Positions 46,261 through 58,801 of a DNA stretch of 64,000 nt are shown one piece after another. The stretch is from Pogonophryne albipinna (taxonomy: Eukaryota > Chordata > Actinopteri > Perciformes > Artedidraconidae). The stretch spans positions 14,333,495 to 14,397,494 of the forward strand of contig CM053251.1 of assembly GCA_028583405.1 (NCBI GenBank). Direction: 5' to 3'. Position 1 is the first letter of the stretch, and every line of letters begins with the position of its first letter. Position numbers and translations under genes: made by a program. The notes below the pieces were generated by a model, which did not search any database, was not told where the DNA came from, and worked only from the letters and a program-made list of their open reading frames with translations.

Positions 46261-46303
46261 TTTTAGTTTATATCCCTTTTTAAATGAGGCCCCTGGTCAT
46301 ACT

Positions 46304-47453
<1,150 letters not shown>

Positions 47454-47510
47454 ATGACTTCTGGAAAAGAAGCGAACGGGCCGGTGAAAGCGGCTCAACA
47501 GCCGGATCAG
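47454..47510 (+). CDS. dpp6: dpp6 short-form (S) first coding exon
   Basis: Encodes 19 residues, MTSGKEANGPVKAAQQPDQ, followed by a donor (CAG|gtaaga) in phase 0. This is the cytoplasmic N-terminus of the short DPP6 isoform: mammalian S-forms also have a 19-residue unique part beginning MT, with KE near the start and a QQ-rich end. It joins [14 protein letters not shown] of the exon at 59695 across a 12.2-kb intron. Transcription would start from a separate promoter downstream of the L-form exon, the same order as expected for vertebrate DPP6. The start codon context (GTGATGA) is moderate; conservation decides it. Confidence 0.92.
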
Positions 47511-50500
47511 GTAAGACTTCAGACGAGTCGTTATCTCCCCTTTCTGCTCTTATGAGTCCGTTAAACGTTACAGTCTCTTAACAAGCGCGCCCGTGTGTTG
47601 GAGATCGGAGAAAACAGCTGATATTCACAATATAAGCAAAGTATTCGACAACTTTGCAGTTGTGTCATTGTTTCTGTTTGATATTTGTAATTCCTTCATA
47701 TGGTTGAGTGCTGCAGTTTGAACGTATGCACCAACTTCTAAACTTCTGCATGAATATTTAATGGCTTTATTATTGTAACCTTAGACCACATGTGTAGCAT
47801 CTCTGCCTGTGTGGTGTCGTGTTGTCTGGACAAATTGACTTTGACATTTTGAGAACATGCTTCTGCTGCTCAGGGGTTTTTGTATTTAGTTTCAGAGACT
47901 TATATCTCATATTTTGGTACTGAAACAAGGATTAAAGTTTGCTCAGGCGAAAGAACAAAAACCCTCTGTTTCTGTGTGAGAGGGAAAAGACAGAGTGGGT
48001 GTTAACTGCTCTGCATTGTTCTGTCAGCTCACTGAGTTTAAATAGTTTTTTGTATGTGGCCAGAGCGAAATGATGTAATAACACTTCTGTTTTTATAACT
48101 GAGCCATTGGGAGTGATACCATAATTGAGGTTGAAAGGTGCTTCACATAAATAAACTAATGTTTGCTGAGAAATAGTTGCATAACATATGTTGATTGTTA
48201 CGTGTTTGGCTCTTACATTTTTAAAAGCTGCACTGATGTAAGGACTTACATCAGTTGACGTAAGGCTTCCTCACTATACATAATTGTTAAATGGCAGGAT
48301 ACAATTACGTTTGATATTCTCAAAGAACATGTTGAAGTACCTCACCTGGATTTTGTTGCTTTTTTCCCCTTTGTGCACTTAGAAAACATGTTAAGACCTT
48401 TTCCCTGTATCTTGAAAAGCACCTTTTGAATATTTTAGGGGAATTTTTTTTTTTTTTTGCTTCCTATTCAGACATTTATGAAAGCGAGAGTGCAGAGCTG
48501 ACAGCAATACAACAGATCCTCATCCATGTTGAAAATCATAAAAGATGCCGCATGAGCATCTATTGAAGGTGGAGAGGAAATCAGATGTCAAACGTGCAGT
48601 CGTAATTCACCTCCCTTTTATCTGATACAGCAACAATGTCATGAGCACCACTGCAGTAAACTCCTCATATTGTTGCTGATGTTTGAAAGGTTGTACAGTT
48701 ACTCTCAATTTGTTGTTCATGATTATATCTGCTCCATTACTGCTTTTATACTCCAGGTCAATGTCCTGTTCAAGGTGGCATGTCCCTGTACTGTATCTCA
48801 TTTCCAGCATCAGGGTACATGTACGTTAAAGACATAAGCACCTCTCCAGACTGAGGGGATCAAGGGTGAGTCATGCTGTAAGGAAACCTGTGACTCTGCT
48901 GTAATTAAATTAAATTGGACTGTTTTTGTGACCCCCCCCCCCCCCCCTCCTCTCTGTACATAATTATTCTGGAAGGATAATGGGTCTTATCTTTCTTTTA
49001 ACTCAACATTCATTTTATTTGCAGGGACATTTATTTGATCAATGAATTTTATAAAGAAAGAAAGAACAACAGAAGCGAGGGTTACTTCCACATGAAACAT
49101 TTTCAAGTGATTTTAGTCATGTTGTTTTGCGCAACAGTTCTTTTGATGATTCAAAGATACCGTGACAGTTTGGTCCGGAGGCAGGTGATAATTTACTTCC
49201 TCTGAGAAAACACTTTATTTTTGTCAGCCGTGCCTCTTTCCTGTCGATAGAGTTGGCAGGCTTTAGCGCCATCGCATTTTCACTTTCTCATCTCCATCTC
49301 AATCTCACACACTCTGGGACGACATGTTATTAATTCTTTAAAAAGCCAAATGAAAAGAGACATAAAGCCCAGAAAAGCTTTTCTGATAACTCCATGTTTT
49401 GTCTTTTTTTGTCACGGTGAGTCACTTTTTCCGCTTTTATGTATATCCTCCCTCAGATTTTCACTTCTGTATCTGAAGCATACTATTTGTTGAAGCATAC
49501 TATTTGTTTGACTCTAAACAGATTGGGATGGATTAACTCCCTGTGTGTAGATTATTTTAAACAATTAACTTCGGAAAAGGTCACCAAGGAAATCAACAAA
49601 CTTTCAATTATGGCAACACACTAAGCCTCTCTAGTAACTCTGTAGCGAAGCCACTTTGCTATGGATTTCTTTGTTGGGAAAACATAACAGATGAGAAATT
49701 GGAGTTAACAAATCACAGGCTTTTTTGTGTGTTTCCACTCAGACTGAAAATGTAATATTCAAGAAAACAGTCATTTATGATTTTTTTGTTGACTGAATTT
49801 AATAATCAAAGCCATTTCAAGCTTCTCCGTTCTTAGAATGTTGAAACTCTTCATTGACTTGCTGCTCTTTGTTGAGTGAAATCTTGCTGCACAAATGAGC
49901 AACATGCTGTGGAAAACATTGTTGCTCTCCTGACACATGTAGAAAATGACAGAGCAGTATTATCATTTAAATGTTTTTGCATCGTGCTTTGTGGTCAAGC
50001 CACTAGTTACGTTAGTTGGCTCTCTACTGCAGTTGCTGAATTATTTATGTCTACTCTGAAAAAGACAATATTTTGAATATCAAGCAGAGGATCTGTTTAG
50101 AAGCCTTGTTCTGTTCTTTTAGCTTCTGCTTTATACTTTTGTTTATTAGCATGGTATATCTTGTAATGTAAGTTATTGTAGATACAGTTTATTAAAGTCA
50201 CAGACAGCTGTGGATTCTTAGTATTGGTACATCACTGTCAACTATGTTTAGTATTTGTTATATTGTACTTTATTGTTTGTTTTGCGTTGACTTTATAGAT
50301 TTTTGACTGTTTCTACATGGTAATAGTTCCCCTTTAATCAAGAAATGCACCGAATCCACACACACGTATAGAAACACACACACACATACACACAATCTTG
50401 GAAGTTATAGAATAGATCCCGGTTCCTTCCTCTCCAGTCCGGTAATTCTATCCGCCCTGACAATAAGACGAGTGCGGCACTTATGGTATTTTTAAATGAG

Positions 50501-53267
50501 ACATACTGGCTCGGTGTAATTTAATTTAAGGTTGTGAACATACAGGATACTGTAGCTGACTGGAAGAATGTAAGTGTCTGAGCCATTGAAGAGGAGAAGC
50601 ATGTCATCAGATATTGAATTATTTATTCCCAGGTGAAATCAGATAATGGCGTAAAAGGCAGTGGACTAAATCATTTAACTTTTCTTTTGACATGTTGTGA
50701 AAGAACAACATATTGCACTTCTTCTTACTTTCCACATCAATATATATGTGGTGCCACGAGCAAAACTACTTCAACCACAAGCAGTACTTCTACTACTATT
50801 ACTACTATATTGCTGTAGCGTTTAAATATAATAATTACATTTTACTTGCTAATGATATAAAAATAAAATAACTGCCAACGTCTTATGGAAGTATATGAGC
50901 TGGATGTGTTTAAAAACAGCTGTTTGCTTACATTTTGATATCATCTTAGTTAAGTCATGATATGTCAGGCTTGTGTTTTTTTCTTAACTCAACCTGGTCC
51001 TAAAAAATGACATTCCCACATAAGTAATCTGCTTTGAAGGATTAGGTTTGTTTTGAGTCTGTATGTAGAATGTCGGGGTGAGTCAATACAAATAAATGAC
51101 TTTTAGGAGAGCAATATTTATGCCTAGTGTGAAATGTAAAGTCCACATTCACATATTTGAATTAAGGTCTTTAACATAACAAAAACATTTAAACCATATT
51201 ATTCTAAAACTAAACAAACATTTGTGTTGCTTATATGCAAGTATTTAACTGCAATTTGATTTGTGTTGTTCTAATTAAACCATGTGTTTAAAACTGCATC
51301 CCTAATCCTAAAGAAAATATCTTCCCCTTAAAACCATTAATGAGAATGCAGTTTAGTTTTGTGGCAATATCATTTTTATCTAGTTTTGTTGACAAAAACA
51401 TCAATTTCTACTAATCCAAAGAATTAACACCCTTTAAAATTAATTTAGAATATACTAGAGCTGGACTCTATCTCCTAACACAAAACAATGTGCTTATTTT
51501 GGATTAAGAGAGATCTTTTGTGATTGTTTGTATTGCAGAGCTGCTTGCACAGATGGAGCTCTGCAGCAGGATGGTAAAGTGAAGTGCTTACTTGTTGCAA
51601 TAAGACAAACCTGAACTTGCAGGTCATGATAATTGATAACTGAGCTCTTTACCTATTCTGTCAGACACCTGTACAGCACACCCCTGGAGTCAAACATGAG
51701 CTTACTTTAAATGATGTCTTATTTACCGTCTTATGGTATATTGAGTGTTTAATCAGATGTTGATGAATGTGTTGTGATTGGGCTAACACTGCACAGAGGA
51801 GCTTTGATTTGTCCCCAATGCAACTTTGTTCGTCCCTCTTCTTATCAGAGGTAATCGCTTATCAACAAAACCATTCACAGGTAACATTTAGTTTTCTTTG
51901 TCTCGCCTCAGTCGAGTGTAAACCTCACATTTTCCGAAGTGGACAAAGACAGGCTGAAGAGACAGGGGAAGGCTGATGCCCTATTATCCATAAACCAAAA
52001 GCCAGCTGGCATGAATTCTTAATCTCACTCATGAATGCCCATGATTTATTAATGCAGTTCCAGAGGAAAAGTTTACCCCCATGTCCAGCGGCGGCTGCTT
52101 CACTCTCCAGTTTGACTGCGACTACGTAACAGTGATGGATCGTGTGTCGAGTGTCCGATGTCCGGCGAAGTTTGCTTTAGTTTCAAATGGCCATATTCCC
52201 ACGTGTCCTATTTGATAGTTGGTTAATTTTCTGAGCCGCACGGTCACATTTCCCATGTGACACTGAGCAGTAATATTAGTCACCACTGTACTGCACAGCA
52301 CCATCTTCAATTCAAATCTCACTCAAATGACTCTCTTGGTTCCCTTGGAAACCAGGTGCTCAGAGATCAGGAAAGATCCATTTCACACTTGAGCAGCAAG
52401 CAGAGAGACAAAGAGATGGTTAGACAAAGGGAAAGTGGGAGGGAGAGAGGATTACACAGAGAGTATGGGGGGGGGGGTAAAGAAGAAATAAAACTTCATC
52501 TTTATAGATGCTTCATTCTCATAGCCCCTTTATCTGAAAATAGAATGCAAATAGTGTCAAATGGATTGAAACAAATATGTGTTGCTTCCACTCATGGGAT
52601 GTTCTACCCTTTGGATCTGTCAGTACCAAAATGAGGGGTTTGTTTGGATGTGGAGTCTGTAGAGAAGCGGGTGAAAACGGTCTCTGCTTCTCATTTATTG
52701 ATGCAGCTATTATTGTTATCAGCTGTACCGCATGCATGCCTGCTCTTCACACAGACTCACAGAGGGAGATGGTCTAATGCAGACAGCCAGTAATATCTCC
52801 ACCATGTCTGAAAACGCTGCCAAAGGTCAAGATTTCCTCTGTGCACACTGACTTGCGTCTGCCTCCTTAAGAGCTCTTCAGAAAAGGTCAACATCAAGGG
52901 AATACAGAAATGTACTAGATGTGTGTGCACTTTCTTGCGTCGAACATCAGGGAAATCAACTATAGTGAAGTACAATTCTGCGTGTGTCTTTAGGGTTTGA
53001 AATGGCTGCAAACAATGGAGGTGTTGGTGATTTTCATAAATGTTATATTGAGTGAGTTCAGAGCTCCCTTTCTCATTTCTGTTTGAGTAGGTTGGAGAAA
53101 TGTTCCACATTGCACAAAGGGATAAAGCAGTCTGCAGGGATAAAGCCATTGTAATAACGGTGGATTGTACGAGAGAACAGTGCTATTTTAAAATATGGGC
53201 TGGTTTAAGTCTATGTTTTGAGTACAAAGTTGTGCGTGTGTGCGTGTCTGTCAGCATATACTGGAGT

Positions 53268-53272
<5 letters not shown>
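47511..53272. other. dpp6 S-form intron, first part
   Basis: No mobile element recognised. Contains a cytosine run at about 48932-48947. A 35-nt acceptor/donor-bracketed segment at 51539-51573 is noted as a weak exon-like signal. Remaining open frames are unsupported. Confidence 0.4.

Positions 53273-53363
<91 letters not shown>
53273..53363. repeat. (GT)n microsatellite
   Basis: About 90 bp of pure GT with GT-rich flanks. Confidence 0.96.
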
Positions 53364-53366
<3 letters not shown>

Positions 53367-53841
53367 AGGATGTTTATATGTGTGTGCGTCTCTGTAAGCT
53401 TATGGCAAGGCTGTTTGGTAACACTCTCCCCTGTGAGTGTGTGGATGTGTGTTTGTTTCTGTTGGTGTGTGTGTAAGGGGGTTTGAAGGTGGGACTGTAT
53501 ATTGTATATTTTTATTTCTACTGTTTTTGAACCTTAAAAAAAAATCTAGACTTTGTAATGAATAAAAAGTAAGAAGCTCTATCTAAATCTACATGCTCAG
53601 CAGATAAGTAGGTTTACCCAGTCGAGTGTGCTAAACATGTAGTGAAATTGACAGGGACCAGAGAGTGTTGACAGACAGCATCTATTCTCAAACGCAATGA
53701 AAATAGTCTGAGTTAATGCTTCAGCCAATAGTTAAGCATGATATTTGCTTCAAATGGCTGTCACTTTTAGAACATTAGAGCTTCACTACTTTTACTTTAG
53801 TAGAAGATGACCAAAACCAGTCTGAAGATGGTGTTAATTTA

Positions 53842-54128
53842 CACTGAACAAAAATATAAATGTAACACTTTTGTTTTTGCTCCCATTTTTCATGAGATGA
53901 ACTCAAAGATCTAAAACATTTTCTATATACACAAAATAACCATTTCTCTCAAATATTGTTCACAAATCTGAAAAAATCTGTGATAGTGAGCACTTCTCCT
54001 TTGCCGAGATAATCCATCCCACCTCACAGGTGTGGCATATCAAGATGCTGATTAGACAGCATGATTATTGCACAGGTGTGCCTTAGGCTGGCCACAATAA
54101 AAGGCCACTCTAAAAATGTTCAGTTTTA
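53842..54128 (+). repeat. Left terminal inverted repeat of the Tc1-like element
   Basis: Pairs with 55191-55476. I compared the two by eye: apart from two substitutions in the outer 25 bp (AAATATAAATGT against AACTATAAATGC), the outer ~265 bp are identical; the innermost ~20 bp match less well. Confidence 0.93.
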
Positions 54129-54140
54129 TCACACAGCACA

Positions 54141-55154
54141 ATGCCACAGATGTCGCAAGTTTTGAGGGAGCGTGCAATTGGCATGCTGACAGCAGGAATG
54201 TCCACCAGAGCTGTTGCCCGTGAATTGAATGTTCATTTCTCTACCATAAGCCGTCTCCAAAGGCGTTTCAGAGAATTTGGCAGTACATCCAACCGGCCTC
54301 ACAACCGCAGACCACGTGTAACCACACCAGCCCAGGACCTCCACATCCAGCATGTTCACCTCCAAGATCGTCTGAGACCAGCCACTCGGACAGCTGCTGC
54401 AACAATCGGTTTGCATAACCAAAGAATTTCTGCACAAACTGTCAGAAACCGTCTCAGGGAAGCTCATCTGCATGCTCGTCGTCCTCATCGGGGTCTCGAC
54501 CTGACTCCGGTTCGTCATCGTAACCGACTTGAGTGGGCAAATGCTCACATTCGATGGCGTCTGGCAGGTTGGAGAGGTGTTCTCTTCACGGATGAATCCC
54601 GGTTTTCACGGTTCAGGGCAGATGGCAGACAGCGTGTGTGGCGTCGTGTGGGTGAGCGGTTTTCTGATGTCAATGTTGTGAATCGAGTGGCCCATGGTGG
54701 TGGTGGGGTTATGGTATGGGCAGGCGTATGTTATGGACGACGAACACAGGTGCATTTTATTGATGGCATTGTGAATGCACAGAGATACCGTGACGAGATC
54801 CTGAGGCCCATTGTTGTGCCATTCATCCACGACCATCACCTCATGTTGCAGCATGATAATGCACGGCCCCATGTTGCAAGGATCTGTACACAATTCCTGG
54901 AGGCTGAAAACATCCCAGTTCTTGCATGGCCAGCATACTCACCGGACATGTCACCCATTGAGCATATTTGGGATGCTCTGGATCGGTGTATACGACAGCG
55001 TGTTCCAGTTCCTGCCAATATCCAGCAACTTCGCACAGCCATTGAAGAGGAGTGGACCAACATTCCACAGGCCACAATCAACAACCTGATCAACTCTATG
55101 CGAAGGAGATGTGTTGCACTGCGTGAGGCAAATGGTGGTCACACCAGATACTGA
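54141..55154 (+). CDS. Tc1-like transposase, intact
   Basis: A 337-residue protein, the normal length for Tc1-family transposases (about 340). Residues 1-110 form the paired-type DNA-binding part with two helix-turn-helix units (for example STRAVARELNVHFSTISRL, residues 21-39) and a basic RRPR linker at 56-59. The catalytic DDE domain follows: D151 in FTDESRF, D239 in QHDNARPH and E274 in SPIEHIWD. There are 34 residues between the second and third acids, hence DD34E. It would bind the terminal repeats, cut and paste the element at TA. A glycine-rich box (HGGGGVMVWAG, 185-195) is present as in the family. The ATG at 54141 lies 13 bp inside the left repeat and a stop follows HTRY. No frameshift or premature stop is visible, so it may be active. 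Confidence 0.95.
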   Translation: MPQMSQVLRERAIGMLTAGMSTRAVARELNVHFSTISRLQRRFREFGSTSNRPHNRRPRVTTPAQDLHIQHVHLQDRLRPATRTAAATIGLHNQRISAQTVRNRLREAHLHARRPHRGLDLTPVRHRNRLEWANAHIRWRLAGWRGVLFTDESRFSRFRADGRQRVWRRVGERFSDVNVVNRVAHGGGGVMVWAGVCYGRRTQVHFIDGIVNAQRYRDEILRPIVVPFIHDHHLMLQHDNARPHVARICTQFLEAENIPVLAWPAYSPDMSPIEHIWDALDRCIRQRVPVPANIQQLRTAIEEEWTNIPQATINNLINSMRRRCVALREANGGHTRY

Positions 55155-55190
55155 CTGGTTTTCGGACCCCCCCAGACCCCCCCAATAAAG

Positions 55191-55476
55191 CAAAACTGCA
55201 CGTTTCAGAGTGGCCTTTTATTGTGGCCAGCCTAAGGCACACCTGTGCAATAATCATGCTGTCTAATCAGCATCTTGATATGCCACACCTGTGAGGTGGG
55301 ATGGATTATCTCGGCAAAGGAGAAGTGCTCACTATCACAGATTTTTTCAGATTTGTGAACAATATTTGAGAGAAATGGTTATTTTGTGTATATAGAAAAT
55401 GTTTTAGATCTTTGAGTTCATCTCATGAAAAATGGGAGCAAAAACAAAAGTGTTGCATTTATAGTTTTGTTCAGTG
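55191..55476 (-). repeat. Right terminal inverted repeat of the Tc1-like element
   Basis: Reverse complement of the left repeat. It begins 36 bp after the transposase stop, following a short C-rich spacer. Confidence 0.93.
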
Positions 55477-55478
55477 TA

Positions 55479-56543
55479 TAGACTCATATACAGTATGTAA
55501 TGGGGACATTTGCTGTTTTGGCAAATCCCCTTTATAAAAGAGTCTGCCACTCACCATTCTCATAAAGGTTAGGGCGGGGTATATTTTACAGAAGATAATT
55601 TCTCAGTTCTAGAAAAGGCAGGAGAGAGCAGTTGCCGTCCTTTCTCATGAAGAGATTCAGACTCAGCACGCCATGCAATACAAGCCGATTTTTAAAGTGA
55701 ATTGAAAAAGTAGATGAAAAGTAAATGTATGAATTCTCCAAAACCTTGAGTCCAGTTCCTAGTATTTGCCACTGACAAGGTGAGAGCTGTCATGACCATG
55801 AAGCAGCCCACTGATGTGAGCGGGGTAAAAAGGCTTCTAGGGGTGGTTAATCATTTAAAGGTAAATACCCCCCCACATGGCTGAGAAGAAAGAGTTTCCA
55901 AGAAAGCTGCTGGAAGCAAGGAAGGTGTGGATCTGGACAATTCTAAACATTAAGCTTCTACTGCATCAAACAAGAATCGAACCAACCAACACGTCTGGCA
56001 CCTGGCACTTTCGACCCCAGTGCTCAGACAAAGTATTATCTGATGCATTGTGATACGGATTGAGAGCTGTATTCCTGCAAAAACAAGAGTAGGCCATTAA
56101 ACCATGCTTCAGCAACATTTATCAAAGATGGTGCTGACTGGAACAACAGCCAGTATTAAGTGGTTATCCAAAGCTATAATACGTAAATTGGATCTACTTC
56201 TTTCTTTAATCCTTGCAGTTCTTACAACCATGTCTGCCACTTCAAATGCAAACACTTTGAATGCCTTTGAAAAGAGAATTTATCTCCATTTGAAATGTAT
56301 CTCCTCTCCCTCCTCTCTTTGATCTCTCCCTCCAGTGAAGCATTTCAGAACAGCTTTTTGATTTCAGACTTGGTCGGCCATTGGAAACCAGTTTATAATC
56401 CGATCCCCAGAGAGTTAAACCACCTCGTTTAGACATAACGTTTTCAGATTGTCTGATTCAGCGGCAAAAGGTTATCTGCAGTTGTTTTGCTTGTATATGG
56501 GAATTGTTCTCAAAACTTTCTTAGAGATTAAGCAAGGTTACGC
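55479..56543. other. Intronic sequence between two mobile elements
   Basis: No feature supported. Confidence 0.4.
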
Positions 56544-56555
56544 AGGACATGAAAT

Positions 56556-57242
56556 CCATCCATCCATCCATCTTCTTCCGCTTATCCGTGGTCGGGTCGC
56601 GGGGGTAGCAGTTCCAGCAGAGAGCCCCAAACTTCCTTTTCCCTGGCGACATCAACCAGCTCTGACTGGGGGATCCCAAGGCGCTCCCAGGCCAGCGAAG
56701 AGATATAATCCCTCCACCTGGTCCTAGGTCTACCCCTTGGTCTCTTCCCAGCTGGACGTGCCTGGAACACCTCCCTAGGGAGGCGCCCAGGTGGCATCCT
56801 AACTAGGTGCCCGAACCACCTCAACTGGCTCCTTTCGACGCGAAGGAGGAGCGGCTCAACTCCGAGTCCCTCCCTGATGACCGAACTTCTCACCTTATCC
56901 CTAAGGGAGACACCAGCCACCCTGCGGAGAAAACCCATCTCGGCCGCTTGTATCCGCGATCTCGTTCTTTCGGTCATGACCCATCCTTCATGACCATAGG
57001 TGAGGGTAGGAACGAAAATGGCCCGGTAGACAGAGAGCTTTGCCTTCCGGCTCAGCTCCCTTTTCGTCACAACGGTGCGGTAAAGCGACTGCAGTACCGC
57101 TCCCGCTGCTCCGATTCTCCGGCCCATCTCACGCTCCATTGTTCCCTCACTCGAGAACAAGACCCCGAGATACTTGAACTCCTTCACTTGGGGTAAGGAC
57201 TCATTCCCTACTTGGAGTGGACAGTCCATCGGTTTCCTGCTG
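56556..57242 (-). pseudogene. Rex3-like (RTE-clade) LINE, 5'-truncated 3' fragment
   Basis: On the minus strand an open frame of about 215 residues (57229 to 56582) carries the C-terminal part of a fish non-LTR reverse transcriptase: EFKYLGVLFSSEGTMEREM, the IQAAEMGFLRRVAGVSLRD segment, RWFGHLVRMPPGRLP and RGRPRTRWRDYISSLAWERL, ending LLPPRPDHG and stop. A short tail of GATG repeats follows (56556-56573), the tail type of Rex3 elements. Perfect direct repeats AGGACATGAAATC at 56544-56556 and 57243-57255 are the target duplication, which fixes both ends. The endonuclease and RT catalytic core are missing, so the copy is dead on arrival; the remaining frame is undamaged, suggesting a fairly recent insertion. 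Rex3 is my family identification from memory. Confidence 0.9.
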
Positions 57243-57255
57243 AGGACATGAAATC

Positions 57256-58364
57256 GTTTTTTTTAAACACCTCGCTGTAACACCAGAAATAAATTGATGT
57301 TAATGAGGTTAATTACCACAACTGGATTTCAGTGAATCAATTCCAGAAAACAAATCTTGCTTTCAGGCCCCTCGATCAGTAAACACACTTCTGATTGGCC
57401 TTAATGTACTCTGCCGTAGCTTCTGTTAATTGAGTGGGTGTTTTAAATAGCAACATCTGTCCTGACAGCTCCGTTGACCACAGCTCGTGACAGGGAGAAC
57501 GATAAACATCGATCACATCCTTCTCAAGTCTGTGTTACGCTTCCAGGGATATTGACAGTGAAGGTTAATGGCCGTATCCATTTCAACTGGATGGTGTTTT
57601 ATGCATGGGGTTTACAGTGAAAAAGGCAAATGTCCAACAGTATTTGATTGTCTATTGATCTGAATTGCGGAAAAGCTCCCTGACCCCTGATTGAGTAATT
57701 GGGTGTCCGTTTACATAAATACCAAGTGGAAGTCGTCTGCATCCTACATTTCCCCACCCTGAACAGCCCAAGGGGATTGTGGGAGATGTATTTAAGATTT
57801 AAAAAAGTAGGCTGTCTGAAATCATTTTACCGTATGCCTCATGTGCTCCAGTACAAAAAGCAGGCTGAATGTGTTGTGGATGGAAATAAATAAGTGGAAC
57901 TAAATATTTACTCACATTTTTCTCAGACATCAAAGTGTCTGGATGTATTCTGCTGAGGGACACTGTTGTTATGTGGAGTTAATCCAGCTGTCACATTTAT
58001 ACATCTAGTAACTCTCTGTCAGGTAGTGACTGCTCTGAGCTGGATCCCGGCCTGATTCAGATCTGCCTGCACAGTTTGCCTTTTTCTGTGCAGATATACT
58101 GAAAACACCTTTAAATTACCGTTATTTGCAGAGTTATGGGGTAATCATTTATATGAAAGGCATCTTCAACAGCATGTCTTTCAGGAACATTAATATCTTA
58201 TGAATCAACGCAATCGAGAGAAAGAAAACCCTTCCTTCTGCAGCAATGAACGAGCTTATTGGCGTGCCTGCTGTTTTTCTACGTGTACTCACTGCCTTCA
58301 GTATTGATTTGGTTCGCTGTGAAACAAACTGCACAGAGACAGGAGCAGCACAGGCAGTGCAAAA

Positions 58365-58370
<6 letters not shown>
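57256..58370. other. Intronic sequence, nothing recognised
   Basis: No exon or mobile element supported. Confidence 0.4.

Positions 58371-58445
<75 letters not shown>
58371..58445. repeat. (AC)n microsatellite
   Basis: About 75 bp of uninterrupted AC. Confidence 0.96.
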
Positions 58446-58448
<3 letters not shown>

Positions 58449-58737
58449 ACACTTCAAATATTTGAATAAAATATAGCCATTTTAAAGTCTTGGAAGATAT
58501 AAAAAAGTAGCATCATCTCTGCCCAAGAGAGGCTGTCTGTTTTACTCTCCCATGGACACGCACACACCCCTCATTAACTTGTGGATGGTTCACTGAGCTG
58601 CTTCATACTGTATAACCACTCACTGCCGGCAGACAGAGACGGGGTATAATTGGTGACAAGGATTTAAACAGCTGGACTGATACGGGTGGCTGAAGCTGCT
58701 CAATTTCCTCACTCACTGTGACCAGGGAGATAATGCG

Positions 58738-58740
<3 letters not shown>

Positions 58741-58798
<58 letters not shown>
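58741..58798. repeat. (GT)n microsatellite
   Basis: Twenty-nine GT units. Of opposite phase to the (AC)n tract 300 bp upstream, so the two could pair in the transcript. Confidence 0.95.

Positions 58799-58801
<3 letters not shown>

Larger units (their letters stand above)
43701..46292. mobile_element. Nested dimeric DNA element with GGGCCTCATTTA termini
   Basis: The 2,592-bp insert begins GGGCCTCATTTATAAC and its right end reads in reverse complement GGGCCTCATTTAAAAAG. A 3-bp duplication (CTG) flanks it if the termini are taken as symmetric, which would suit a PIF/Harbinger-like element; this class assignment is tentative. The interior consists of two ~1.3-kb tandem units, with a complete terminus only at the outer edges. 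Open frames inside (for example 44790-45236 on + and 44064-44366 or 45371-45682 on -) are related between the units but match no family I recognise. Confidence 0.7.
42284..46295. mobile_element. hAT-like DNA transposon interrupted by a nested insertion
   Basis: The outer boundaries are perfect 8-bp direct repeats GTCATACT at 42276-42283 and 46296-46303. The left terminus is CAGGGGCGCCGCCAGGG; the right terminus, found at 43684-43700, reads in reverse complement CAGGGGCACCGTAAGGG (14 of 17 match). The element proper is therefore 42284-43700 (1,417 bp). Its last three bases (CTG) are repeated at 46293-46295 because a second element (43701-46292) inserted at the very end. No transposase frame is visible, so it is non-autonomous. 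The matching target duplication across 4 kb proves the nesting order. Confidence 0.85.
53842..55476 (+). mobile_element. Complete Tc1-like transposon (Tc1/mariner superfamily)
   Basis: The 1,635-bp element starts CACTGAACAAAA and ends TTTTGTTCAGTG, flanked by the TA dinucleotide at 53840-53841 and 55477-55478, the diagnostic target duplication. Long terminal inverted repeats (about 287 bp) enclose one intact transposase gene at 54141-55154. It sits in the S-form intron of dpp6, in the same orientation as the gene. The family, with terminal TGTGGCATATCAAGATGCTG blocks, is one I recognise from fish. Completeness and near-identical ends indicate a recent insertion. Confidence 0.96.

Noticed and set aside
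54129..55193. Additional ORFs on the minus strand and in other frames over the transposase
   Set aside because: Shadows of the transposase gene at 54141-55154.
56807..57196. 129-codon + strand ORF
   Set aside because: Antisense shadow of the Rex3-like LINE frame.
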